Assembly (NCBI RefSeq): GCF_012933385.1
Contig: NZ_JABBPN010000002.1
Coordinates: 1-64,000, forward strand
Reading direction: 5' to 3'
Origin: Paenibacillus lemnae
GTDB taxonomy: Bacteria; Bacillota; Bacilli; Paenibacillales; Paenibacillaceae
Length of the DNA stretch: 64,000 nt
In this document: positions 8,273 through 15,958 of the stretch, piece after piece
Position numbering within the stretch: the first letter of the stretch is position 1
Layout: each line of letters begins with the position of its first letter
Notes under the pieces: generated by a model
Told to the model about the DNA's origin: nothing
The model's database searches: none
The model's input: only the letters and a program-made list of their open reading frames with translations
Translations under genes and position numbers: made by a program

Positions 8273-8797
8273 ATGAAAACATGGCTGACTCCGATCCTAT
8301 ACCTCACCATATTGTGCTTGATGTACTACTATCGAATTGAAATCTTTAACTGGCTGGAGCAGGACACCTCACTTCTGCCCGTCTTGGCCTTGAGCACTTT
8401 ATTCGCGGTGTTTCCCATTGTGCCTTACAAAGCAGTCATCGCGGTGCTGGGTTATGTTTACGGCGGAACAGGCGGCGCAGCAGCCGCCTGGTTCGGTACT
8501 ACAGCTGCGGCCGTAATTGTATATGCAGCAGCATCCCTGTACAAAGAGCCTGGCAGACGTCTGCTTGCGCGTTACCGAATTCTGGACTCTTTTTCAAAAA
8601 AAGCGGAACGCCATCCCTTCATCACCATCCTGCTTGCCCGCATGATTCCTGTCATCCCCCAAATGGGTATCAATATTTATGCCGGCGTGACCTCTATGCC
8701 TTTCTGGCTCTACTTCGCTGCAACGGGCCTGGGCAAAATTCCGTCCCTCTTTCTGTATGCCTATCTGGGCAGCGCATTCGCCGGGAAGTTCCTTTGA
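8273..8797 (+). CDS. TVP38/TMEM64 (DedA-superfamily) membrane protein
   Basis: This 174-residue membrane protein has about five hydrophobic segments. The VTT-domain pattern is FPIVPYKAVIAVLGYVYGGTGGAAAAWFGTT, a G-rich re-entrant region, followed by LLARMIPVIPQMGINIYAGVTSMPFW. DedA-superfamily proteins include polyprenyl-phosphate and lipid transporters or scramblases; the substrate here cannot be read from sequence. The start at 8273 has AAAGGG upstream, and the longer reading from 8231 would place the start inside a TATGAT promoter-like element. It is transcribed away from the riboswitch-terC unit. Confidence 0.85.
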   Translation: MKTWLTPILYLTILCLMYYYRIEIFNWLEQDTSLLPVLALSTLFAVFPIVPYKAVIAVLGYVYGGTGGAAAAWFGTTAAAVIVYAAASLYKEPGRRLLARYRILDSFSKKAERHPFITILLARMIPVIPQMGINIYAGVTSMPFWLYFAATGLGKIPSLFLYAYLGSAFAGKFL

Positions 8798-8824
8798 AAC
8801 AAAACCGGACATTCTGTTGCTTTT

Positions 8825-8853
8825 TTGGTCTGCGGGGTAAAATAAACTATAAT
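8825..8853 (+). promoter_or_regulatory. Promoter of msrAB
   Basis: TTGGTC (8825-8830) and a perfect TATAAT (8848-8853) are separated by 17 bp, 43 bases before the msrAB start codon. Confidence 0.6.
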
Positions 8854-8895
8854 AGTAGATATGCATATACTATACCCCGATGATGGAGGGATAAC

Positions 8896-9864
8896 ATGAA
8901 TCAATCACAACCTTACACCACAGAACTGGCGACCTTTGCAGGCGGATGCTTCTGGTGCATGGTGTCTCCGTTTGATGAAATGCCCGGTATTGAAAAGATC
9001 GTCTCAGGATATACCGGCGGACATACACAAAATCCGACGTATGAAGAAGTCTGCTCGGATACTACCGGCCATTACGAAGCCGTACAGATTACATTTCAGC
9101 CGGACATTTTCCCATATGAAAAACTGCTGACACTTTTCTGGCAGCAGATTGATCCGACTGATCCGGGCGGCCAATTCCATGACCGCGGCGATTCATACCG
9201 TACTGCAATCTTTTATCATTCCGAACAGCAGCGGCAGCTGGCCGAGAAGTCCAAGCAGGAACTTGCCGCCAGCGGACGGTTTGATCAGCCGATTGTGACC
9301 GAAATTCTGCCGGCTGCGCCTTTCTATGAAGCTGAGGAGTACCATCAGGGCTATTACAAGAAAAATCCGGGCCACTACAAACGTTATCGCAAAGGCTCAG
9401 GACGCGAAGACTTTATCGAGAAAAACTGGTCTGCTAAAGTAGACAAAACCGAGCTCCGCAGCCGCCTGACTCCTATTCAATATGAAGTCACCCAGAACAG
9501 CGCTACCGAGCCTCCTTTCCAGAATGAATTCTGGGATCATCATGGTGAAGGCATTTATGTGGACATCGTCTCGGGTGAACCTCTGTTCAGCTCCCTGGAC
9601 AAGTATGATGCCGGCTGCGGCTGGCCGAGCTTTACGCGTCCCATCCGGGAATATCATATTAAAGAGAAGACCGATCTCACTCACATGATGATCCGGACGG
9701 AGGTTCGAAGCAAACAAGGCGACTCTCATCTGGGACATGTGTTCGATGACGGCCCCGGTCCGGAAGGACTTCGCTACTGTATTAACTCCGCCTCGCTCCG
9801 GTTCGTTCCAAAAGAAGATATGGAGCAGGAAGGTTACGGAGAATTCCTACAGCTGTTTAAATAA
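8896..9864 (+). CDS. msrAB: Bifunctional peptide methionine sulfoxide reductase MsrA/MsrB
   Basis: This 322-residue fusion repairs both stereoisomers of methionine sulfoxide. The N-terminal MsrA domain (about 1-165) has the catalytic motif GGCFWCM. The C-terminal MsrB domain (about 175-315) has CGWPSF, the [13 protein letters not shown] block and the catalytic Cys in RYCINSASL. An AGGGATAA-type site precedes the ATG at 8896 and a good promoter lies 43 bases upstream. It is followed 19 bases later by a small YdaT-like gene with its own strong AGGAGG site, so the pair is likely an oxidative or general stress unit. Confidence 0.96.
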   Translation: MNQSQPYTTELATFAGGCFWCMVSPFDEMPGIEKIVSGYTGGHTQNPTYEEVCSDTTGHYEAVQITFQPDIFPYEKLLTLFWQQIDPTDPGGQFHDRGDSYRTAIFYHSEQQRQLAEKSKQELAASGRFDQPIVTEILPAAPFYEAEEYHQGYYKKNPGHYKRYRKGSGREDFIEKNWSAKVDKTELRSRLTPIQYEVTQNSATEPPFQNEFWDHHGEGIYVDIVSGEPLFSSLDKYDAGCGWPSFTRPIREYHIKEKTDLTHMMIRTEVRSKQGDSHLGHVFDDGPGPEGLRYCINSASLRFVPKEDMEQEGYGEFLQLFK

Positions 9865-9883
9865 AATCAGAGGAGGAACACTT

Positions 9884-10075
9884 ATGCCTTGGACTAAAAA
9901 TGACTACCCTGCATCTATGAAAAATCTTGAGCCCCGTGTTCGGAATAAAGCCGTTGAAATCGCCAACGCACTGCTGGATGAAGGCAGTGAAGAAGGCCGC
10001 GCGATTGCCATTGCGACAGCCAAAGCCGAGGAATGGGCTGAAAACCACCCCAAGGACGAAGATGATAAGTCATAA
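9884..10075 (+). CDS. Small YdaT-like protein, 63 aa
   Basis: This short acidic protein begins MPWTKNDYPASMKNLEPRVR and contains GRAIAIATAKAEEWAENH. From memory it matches the N-terminal part of Bacillus subtilis YdaT, a general-stress-type protein, without the following DUF2188 portion. It has an ideal AGGAGG site eight bases before ATG 9884 and lies just after msrAB. No catalytic residues are evident. A structural or stress-accessory role is likely, with function unknown. Confidence 0.8.
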   Translation: MPWTKNDYPASMKNLEPRVRNKAVEIANALLDEGSEEGRAIAIATAKAEEWAENHPKDEDDKS

Positions 10076-10122
10076 CACTGCAGACGGGTGTTCCCTATGA
10101 TTTCTTGTTCCGCCATAATAAA

Positions 10123-10150
10123 GAAGCTCGCCCTGACCCGGGCGAGCTTC
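10123..10150. terminator. Bidirectional terminator
   Basis: The 11-bp stem gaagctcgccc / gggcgagcttc between the convergent small gene and the YitT gene has A- and T-rich flanks. Confidence 0.85.
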
Positions 10151-10157
10151 TCGTATT

Positions 10158-10841
10158 TTATAAGGTCTGCCCTTTCACGGCAGAAGGCTGTGCAGCTCGG
10201 GGTGTCCGGCTGCGCGGCAGCGTAACAGGTTTCTTCTCAATTCGGAAGCTCGTCGTCAGCGTAATAACTTGGCCGGCGATGGAAACCGCAAGAATGGTAT
10301 ACAGGGTTTCAGCCATCGGAAGATAAAACAGTGACAGCAGCAGCACCACAGCATCCATCAGGAAGAATACCGTACCTACCTTGAGTCCGCTCCATTCACT
10401 GATCAAGACTGAAATCGCATCGTCTCCGCCTGTAGCCCCGCCGTACCGCAGTACAATTCCGGCACCGAATCCGGTTGCCAGACCCGATATGACAGCTGCA
10501 GCAAGCAGATTGTCGCTCAGATCGATCACCAGAGATGAATAACGTTCCATCATCGCATAGAATACCGTAAACATTCCCGCAGAAATCATTGTATTGATAA
10601 TGAATTTACGGCCTTTGACAAACAAGGCAATGATCAATATCGGAATATCCAGCAGAATCATACTTAATGCGGGTGGAATATCCCACATATATTTGCCCAG
10701 CAGCGCCAGACCTACAAATCCACCCTCAGATAAATGGTTCTGAAAGTTAATATGGTAATAGGTGAAGGCAAGCAAAAACGTTCCGAACATCATAGCTGAC
10801 ATGGTAATAATCACTGAAATAATATCTTGTTTTGTCCTCAT
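10158..10841 (-). CDS. YitT-family (DUF161/DUF2179-type) membrane protein
   Basis: This 227-residue protein has five to six hydrophobic segments starting at IISVIITMSAMMFGTFLLAF. It carries the family signature GFGAGIVLRYGGATGGDDAISVLI near residue 140, followed by a basic Pro-rich tail. The C-terminal soluble DUF2179 domain of full-length YitT is absent. The start at 10841 is supported by AGAGGGAG upstream rather than the longer reading to 10886. Function in the family is unknown. The transcript has an unusually long leader of about 250 nt with clear stems (see 10842-11109). Confidence 0.85.
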   Translation of the reverse strand: MRTKQDIISVIITMSAMMFGTFLLAFTYYHINFQNHLSEGGFVGLALLGKYMWDIPPALSMILLDIPILIIALFVKGRKFIINTMISAGMFTVFYAMMERYSSLVIDLSDNLLAAAVISGLATGFGAGIVLRYGGATGGDDAISVLISEWSGLKVGTVFFLMDAVVLLLSLFYLPMAETLYTILAVSIAGQVITLTTSFRIEKKPVTLPRSRTPRAAQPSAVKGQTL

Positions 10842-11109
10842 ACAGGCTCCCTCTAATCGTAGTGAATGGGTCAAACACAGACCCAATCTCTACGTCAGGC
10901 AGCCCGGAGGAGATCATCCTTCGCATTCAAGCTTCCTTCCTTTCGTATGAGACGGTCTATGTCTTGTGACATGATGACACTGCTCTACGAAAGGCGCTAT
11001 GTGTATGAGAGATCATAACGTTTCCAAATCGTCCTTTGGGGATTCGTCCTTCGGGGACACATGGTATCCTGATCCTTTCTATCTTAGATGGTACTTATGA
11101 TATATTATA
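10842..11109 (-). promoter_or_regulatory. Long structured leader of the YitT gene, with promoter
   Basis: On the minus strand a perfect TATAAT (11109-11104) with TTTAGT (11132-11127) 17 bp upstream predicts a start near 11098. The leader then carries two 15-bp tandem repeats (11042-11056 and 11027-11041, 13 of 15 matching, core CCCCRAAGGACGA). A 9-bp stem 10986-10994/10939-10947 encloses smaller hairpins. A final hairpin pairs 10880-10885 with 10867-10872, closed by 10890-10894/10858-10862, just before the ribosome binding site. I recognise no known riboswitch class. Confidence 0.55.
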
Positions 11110-11202
11110 ACACACTTACCTTGTTAACTAAACAGAATGGAATAATTTGTAAATCAAACCTCCTCTATTATCACTGTATGTTCACAAACCTGAAATATTC
11201 CC

Positions 11203-11245
11203 TGTGACGCAAATCACAATTTCCCTCTTCAGCCCTCATTATACT
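11203..11245 (+). promoter_or_regulatory. Crp/Fnr box and promoter of the flavohaemoglobin gene
   Basis: TGTGA-CGCAAA-TCACA (11203-11218) is a perfect dyad of the CRP/Bacillus-Fnr type. A TATACT -10 element lies at 11240-11245. With a start site about seven bases later (11252) the dyad centre sits at -41.5, the standard class II activator position. No good -35 is visible, as expected for an activator-dependent promoter. Confidence 0.75.
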
Positions 11246-11299
11246 GATAGTGCAAGGATTAAACGCTTATCTATCCTGATCCAGAGAGGGTTGAAATTC

Positions 11300-12505
11300 A
11301 TGTTAAAACAACAAACCATTCATTTGATTAAAAATACCATACCAGTGCTGGAAACTCATGGTGCCGAGATTACCCAAATATTTTACCGCAGGCTTTTCCA
11401 GCAGCACCCCGAGCTCTTGAACATCTTTAACCATGCCAATCAGCGTCAGGGCAAACAGCAGAATGCCTTGGCCAATGCCGTTTATGCAGCAGCCGTGCAT
11501 ATCGATCATCTGGAAAATATTCTTCCGGTCGTGAAACAGATCGCGCAGAAGCACCGTGCTCTTCAGGTCCGGCCTGAGCACTATCCTGTTGTCGGCCAAA
11601 CTTTGCTGGATGCGATGAAAGAAGTGCTGGGCGATGCGGCATCCCCTGAAATTTTGGAGGCCTGGGCAGAAGCTTACGGAGTCATTGCAGACGTGTTTAT
11701 CAATGTGGAAAAAGAACAATATGCTGCCGCCGAAGCTGCGCCTGGCGGCTGGGAAGGTTTCCGGCGCTTTGTCATTGAACGTAAGGTGGAGGAGAGCTGT
11801 GTAATTACTTCCTTTTATTTAATTCCGGAAGACGGCCTTCCGATCGCTTCCTATGAGCCGGGACAGTATATTACCCTGCGCGTGCAGCCTGACGGCCAGG
11901 ATTACAAGCAGCTTCGGCATTATAGCCTTTCAGCGGCTCCTGGAAATCCCTATTATAAAATCAGTGTCAAGCGAGAAGATGCCGCATCGGGCAGACCGGC
12001 CGGGACCATTTCCACATGGCTGCACGACAACGCTGTACCTGGCACCGTGATAGAGGTCAGCGCACCCGCCGGGTCATTTGTGCTGGATGGTTCCTCTGAT
12101 GCTCCGCTTGTTCTCATCAGCGGAGGCGTCGGCCTGACTCCGATGGTCAGCATGCTTGAAACCGCCCTGAACCGCCAGCCAGCTCGTTCTGTGACCTACA
12201 TCCATGCCGCTGTAAACGGCCGTCATCATGCCATGAAGGAACATATCCAAGACTTGACAGCAAAGCACGCGCAGCTGTCTTCCTACTTCATCTATGAGTC
12301 CCCTCAGGCTGACGAGATTTGTGACCAGTCCGGCTATATCAACACGGACTTTCTGCAGCATCATACGAATCCTAACTCCGATTTTTATTTTTGCGGGCCA
12401 CAGCCCTTTATGGCTTCCGTGTATCGGTCTTTGAAGCAGCTTGGCGTCACTGACCCACGGATCCGCTACGAGTTTTTCGGGCCGGCCGGTTCCCTGGAAG
12501 CTTAA
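11300..12505 (+). CDS. hmp: Flavohaemoglobin (nitric oxide dioxygenase)
   Basis: This 401-residue protein converts NO to nitrate using O2 and NAD(P)H. The N-terminal globin domain (about 1-138) contains HVDHL-like YAAAVHIDHLENI and the proximal region KHRALQVRPEHYPVVG (haem His). The FAD domain (about 150-255) contains RHYSLSAAPG. The NAD domain contains ISGGVGLTPMVSML and ends FFGPAGSLEA. The start at 11300 has GAGAGGG ten bases upstream; the longer reading overlaps the promoter. A Crp/Fnr dyad lies upstream, and a Crp/Fnr-family gene is convergent with it, the two stop codons overlapping. Confidence 0.96.
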   Translation: MLKQQTIHLIKNTIPVLETHGAEITQIFYRRLFQQHPELLNIFNHANQRQGKQQNALANAVYAAAVHIDHLENILPVVKQIAQKHRALQVRPEHYPVVGQTLLDAMKEVLGDAASPEILEAWAEAYGVIADVFINVEKEQYAAAEAAPGGWEGFRRFVIERKVEESCVITSFYLIPEDGLPIASYEPGQYITLRVQPDGQDYKQLRHYSLSAAPGNPYYKISVKREDAASGRPAGTISTWLHDNAVPGTVIEVSAPAGSFVLDGSSDAPLVLISGGVGLTPMVSMLETALNRQPARSVTYIHAAVNGRHHAMKEHIQDLTAKHAQLSSYFIYESPQADEICDQSGYINTDFLQHHTNPNSDFYFCGPQPFMASVYRSLKQLGVTDPRIRYEFFGPAGSLEA

Positions 12506-12999
12506 ATTTCCCGGAGCAGACGGTTGACGGTTTCACGGCGGACGCCAATCAGCTGACCGATTTCTTCCTGATTCAGCATCTCTGTTAACGGCATGCCTTG
12601 TGAATAATCATCCAGCCAGCTCATAAGCAGTCTCAGTCGCTCGACCGGCGTACCAACGGTAAGGTGGTCGAGCCGCTGCTGCATAAAACGCACCTTTTCC
12701 TGAAGCAGCGCAGCCACTTCCAGTGGTTTATCCGGATCCTCCTTCAACTGGCGGTACCATTCCCCGGCAGGGATCCGCTCGACCTCGCTACGGATGACAG
12801 CGGTTGCCGTCCCATGTATTTCCTTAGGGCTGATTAAGGAATGGTGGGGAACAATTTCCCCGGAGTATAAAATATTGAACAGCACGACATTGCCGTTCTT
12901 ATGCAGCCTGGTCACCTTGAACAAACCGCTGCGGATATGATACAAAAACTCTCCTCGGTCTCCCTGACGGAACAAAACCTCTCCCTTATGCAGTATCAA
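12502..12999 (-). CDS. Crp/Fnr-family transcriptional regulator
   Basis: This protein has a cyclic-nucleotide-binding-like domain (HKGEVLFRQGDRGEFLYHIRSG) and a dimerization helix (EKVRFMQQRLDHLTVGTPVERL). The C-terminal helix-turn-helix reads LNQEEIGQLIGVRRETVNRLL; its RETVNR matches the Arg/Glu/Arg spacing that CRP uses to read TGTGA. No Cys is present from the proposed start, so it cannot carry an Fe-S cluster like Bacillus Fnr. The TTG at 12999 has GGGAGG nine bases upstream. A longer reading from ATG 13089 would add 30 residues that look unlike the family. It is the obvious candidate to bind the TGTGA-N6-TCACA box of hmp. Confidence 0.88.
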   Translation of the reverse strand: MILHKGEVLFRQGDRGEFLYHIRSGLFKVTRLHKNGNVVLFNILYSGEIVPHHSLISPKEIHGTATAVIRSEVERIPAGEWYRQLKEDPDKPLEVAALLQEKVRFMQQRLDHLTVGTPVERLRLLMSWLDDYSQGMPLTEMLNQEEIGQLIGVRRETVNRLLREI

Positions 13000-13114
13000 C
13001 AGTACTTCCCTCCCTTTACCTTCATGATATATAAGAAACAATGTACACAGCATAACTTCCTTCATTTCCTGCTTGTCAGCCGGTATCATCTTCCGTTAAG
13101 ATGGGTAAATATAA

Positions 13115-13133
13115 GAACATATGTTTTTATACT
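13115..13133 (+). promoter_or_regulatory. LexA (SOS) box and -10 of the 131-aa gene
   Basis: GAACATATGTTT (13115-13126) matches the Bacillus LexA consensus CGAACRNRYGTTYC at the core GAAC-N4-GTT. A TATACT -10 element follows at once (13128-13133). The start codon is 14 bases further on. Confidence 0.65.
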
Positions 13134-13146
13134 GTAAGGAAGTGAC

Positions 13147-13542
13147 ATGATGAGTATGCGCCGTTTGACGCCCCCGCCCCCTTCTGATGAGGATGAACAG
13201 CTGATCACCTCTCATGTGGTGTTCATGATCATACAGCATATCCTGAAACGAAACATGGAGATCCTGCCGCCTCTGTCTCTTCATATGTCACGACTGTATC
13301 TTCTGGATCTTGCCGGGATCGAGAAAGAAACACGTGACCAGCTCTGGACGGTTCGTCAGCATTTGCGTGTCCATGGAATCCGTATCCTGAAACAAGAACG
13401 TGTACCGGAGGGTATCCTGATCTCCTTCCAATGCCGCGGCTATCACAGACATCAGACTGTGAATTGGGAAGAAGTCCGCAGAGGTCTGCTATGTTCTATC
13501 CGGGAAACACATGCTGCACCTTCCCTATCCCTGAAATTTTAA
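13147..13542 (+). CDS. Small hypothetical protein, paralogue of the gene at 48754, LexA-box controlled
   Basis: This 131-residue protein of unknown function has a basic C-terminal half. Its segment GILISFQCRGYHRHQTVNWEEV resembles SLQIIYQCRGYQHQMELQWDFV in the gene that precedes the error-prone polymerase at 49 kb, so the two are paralogues sharing a QCRGY motif. Both have a LexA box in the promoter. No membrane segment, signal or known domain is visible. AAGGAAG lies four bases before ATG 13147 (seven before the alternative ATG 13150). The gene converges on the exopolysaccharide operon. A DNA-damage-response role is inferred only from the promoter and the paralogue's neighbours. Confidence 0.75.
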   Translation: MMSMRRLTPPPPSDEDEQLITSHVVFMIIQHILKRNMEILPPLSLHMSRLYLLDLAGIEKETRDQLWTVRQHLRVHGIRILKQERVPEGILISFQCRGYHRHQTVNWEEVRRGLLCSIRETHAAPSLSLKF

Positions 13543-13547
13543 CATGA

Positions 13548-13579
13548 AAAACAGCAGTACCCCAGGGCACTGCTGTTTC
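13548..13579. terminator. Bidirectional terminator ending the exopolysaccharide operon
   Basis: The 11-bp stem aaaacagcagt / actgctgttt with loop accccagggc lies between the convergent SOS gene and the last gene of the operon. Confidence 0.85.
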
Positions 13580-13586
13580 AAGAAAT

Positions 13587-14534
13587 TCAGGAATGTTCCT
13601 TAACAGGTTTATCGTTAGACTGCCCCTGCTTGTCATCCAGAACATTCATTTTATGATGCCAAGCTTCATAGTGATGCACAGCCAGACCGGCAAATGAGGA
13701 ATGGCCTGTTCCCAGTGATGCGGCCCGAAGGGCTTCCTCATTCACTTGGGACTGACTTTTGCCGTAAAACGTCAAATGCTCCCCTTCCTCTGTGTCCGCC
13801 AACTCCATTCCGATCCATACGGACGTTCCCAGCTCATCGGCCTGCTCCAGCTCCTGCCGGGCCAGCTCATACATCTGCTCGCCGTCATCCCGGTAAGACA
13901 TAACAGCTACCGAATCGGTCCGCTCCTGTATCCAATAGCCGAAATTGCGGGAGCCGTCCGGTGATGGAACGTTGTCCAGCCAGAAAGGCACAGCAGCGCT
14001 GAAGTGCAGTTCCTGTCTGTCCGCCTCCTGACTCCAGATTTCCATGTTCTCGCTCCACTCCGTAACTACCTGCTGTTCTTCCCGTTCCCATCTCTTCAGC
14101 ACATAAGGCTCCACATCAAGCTGGAGACCCTGGAACTGCTCATCAGGTGCCGCTGCAGCATTGTACTGCTCAACCCAGGACAAGATCCTTACACCTTTGT
14201 CCTGATGTTCAATGTAGGCCCATTCCGGCTGACCGTCCAGCGCATGCACCTGAATGCCAGCCTGATGTGCCAAAGCGTTAAAACGGCGGTAATCCTCTTC
14301 CCGAACTTCCGACTGGATTTGCAGAAAAATAGTGGTAACCCCTTCTTTCCTGCTGAATGCCACAATATCTTCAGGGTCGTTCTTGATAATTCCGGCATCC
14401 CAGAGCCAGGTTGCCTTATCCTGTTTCACGGATTTGGGGGACAGTGACCAGACAAGTCCCAGGATCGCAAGAATGACCACTGCTCCGATCATCCATCGAA
14501 TTTTCCATGATGTATTTCTAATGATGCGCAGCAA
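13587..14534 (-). CDS. Membrane-anchored TIM-barrel glycosidase-like protein, last gene of exopolysaccharide operon
   Basis: This 315-residue protein has a basic N-terminus, one transmembrane anchor (about 13-31, MIGAVVILAILGLVW) and an extracellular TIM-barrel-like domain. Barrel strands visible include ATWLWDAGII, VTTIFLQIQS, GIQVHALDG and FQGLQLDVEPY, with the acidic pair of DVEPY at the end of a strand; SVAVMSYRDD follows. This resembles GH18/GH114-type hydrolases that accompany polysaccharide synthases, but I cannot name the family. TTG 14534 is the start, three bases after the dehydrogenase stop, so translation is probably coupled. A role in trimming or releasing the polymer is inference. 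Confidence 0.75.
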   Translation of the reverse strand: MLRIIRNTSWKIRWMIGAVVILAILGLVWSLSPKSVKQDKATWLWDAGIIKNDPEDIVAFSRKEGVTTIFLQIQSEVREEDYRRFNALAHQAGIQVHALDGQPEWAYIEHQDKGVRILSWVEQYNAAAAPDEQFQGLQLDVEPYVLKRWEREEQQVVTEWSENMEIWSQEADRQELHFSAAVPFWLDNVPSPDGSRNFGYWIQERTDSVAVMSYRDDGEQMYELARQELEQADELGTSVWIGMELADTEEGEHLTFYGKSQSQVNEEALRAASLGTGHSSFAGLAVHHYEAWHHKMNVLDDKQGQSNDKPVKEHS

Positions 14535-14537
14535 TGG

Positions 14538-15899
14538 TTATACCAGGACAGCCTCTCCAGGCTCCTTCACATGCTGTACAGAATGACCGATCTTGTAAAT
14601 ATGCGGCTCTGCAAACGAACGGAAGGCATTACGTGTATCCAGAATCGGTACGCCCAGGGATGCGATCCCGCTGTAGTCCAGAGAGCTGTGGTTCGTGACC
14701 AGCACCATGCAGTCATATTGACTGAACTGGGTCAGATCGTATTTCACACTATGAACGGTCTCCCCCTGCTTGTCCATAAAACTGTGGGCATGAGGATCAT
14801 AATAGCTTATATTTGCTCCGTTTTCCTTGTACAGATCATAGATTTCTAGTCCCGGAGATTCGCGCAGATCACTGATATCCGGCTTGTACGACATGCCCAG
14901 GATGAGAATGTTGGAACGTTTAATCGATTTAGCATATTCATTCAGGATCGTGGCTGTTTTGTTAATGACGTAGTAAGGCATGTTGTCATTAGTAGACTGG
15001 GCCAGCTCAATAAATTTGCTGTAGAAGCGGAAACCCTTCGCTTTCCAGGACAGATACATCGGATCCAGCGGGATGCAGTGCCCGCCAATGCCAGGGCCTG
15101 GATAAAACGGCATAAACCCGAATGGTTTCGTGGCTGCGGCATCGATTACCTCCCAGACGTCAATGCCCATGCGGTCACACATCATGGCCATCTCGTTGAC
15201 AAAAGCAATGTTTACACTCCGGAATGTGTTCTCCAGCAGCTTGGACATCTCTGCAACCTTCGGTGAGCTGACCGGAACTACATTATCGACATACTGTTTA
15301 TACAGCGCCTCACCCAGATTGAGGCAAGCCTCCGTGGTACCGCCAATGACCTTCGGTGTATTACGGGTGTTATAGCGGACGTTCGACGGATCCACGCGCT
15401 CAGGAGAGAAGCACAGGAAGAAATCCTTGCCGGCCGTATAACCAAGCTTCTCGATTTCGGCCTGAATCAGTTCTTCTGTCGTACCTGGATACGTAGTGCT
15501 TTCCAATGTAATCAAGAGACGCGGTTTCATGAAACGTTTGACCTGATCCACGACCATCGTAATAAAGGACGTATCCGGATCCTGATTTTCACTCAGCGGT
15601 GTTGGAACACAGATGCTGATGGCATCGATCACGGCGATCATGCTGTAGTCTGTTGTCGGCTTAAACCGCCCTGTTGCAATGCAGCTTGCCAGTTCTTCGT
15701 CTGAGATATCGGAGATATAGGATTCTCCGCGGTAAATACGTTCGATTTTGTCAGAATCCAGATCGATGCCAACCACGGTGAAACCCTGTTTTACCATTTC
15801 CACAGCCAGGGGAAGGCCAACGTAGCCAAGTCCAACAACCCCCAATACTGCTTTCTTCTCTTCGATTGCATGCAACAGTGTTTCGTATTCGTGGTTCAT
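14538..15899 (-). CDS. Nucleotide-sugar (UDP-Glc/UDP-GlcNAc) 6-dehydrogenase
   Basis: This 453-residue NAD-dependent enzyme makes a UDP-uronic acid. The Rossmann motif is VLGVVGLGYVGLPLAVEMVKQGF, the catalytic-Cys block is GPGIGGHCIPLDPMYLSWKA, and the C-terminal domain has GMSYKPDISDLRESP. Length and the GGHCIPLDP block fit the WbpA/TviB subgroup (UDP-GlcNAc or UDP-GalNAc) at least as well as classical UDP-glucose dehydrogenases. GGAGG lies eight bases before ATG 15899. It sits between the regulator and the TIM-barrel gene, so I infer that it supplies an acidic sugar donor to the GT2 synthase of the same operon. Confidence 0.93.
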   Translation of the reverse strand: MNHEYETLLHAIEEKKAVLGVVGLGYVGLPLAVEMVKQGFTVVGIDLDSDKIERIYRGESYISDISDEELASCIATGRFKPTTDYSMIAVIDAISICVPTPLSENQDPDTSFITMVVDQVKRFMKPRLLITLESTTYPGTTEELIQAEIEKLGYTAGKDFFLCFSPERVDPSNVRYNTRNTPKVIGGTTEACLNLGEALYKQYVDNVVPVSSPKVAEMSKLLENTFRSVNIAFVNEMAMMCDRMGIDVWEVIDAAATKPFGFMPFYPGPGIGGHCIPLDPMYLSWKAKGFRFYSKFIELAQSTNDNMPYYVINKTATILNEYAKSIKRSNILILGMSYKPDISDLRESPGLEIYDLYKENGANISYYDPHAHSFMDKQGETVHSVKYDLTQFSQYDCMVLVTNHSSLDYSGIASLGVPILDTRNAFRSFAEPHIYKIGHSVQHVKEPGEAVLV

Positions 15900-15958
15900 G
15901 TCATCTACCTCCGTTATGTTAGTCGAATTATTCTATCGTTTCTTGCATTATTACAAAA

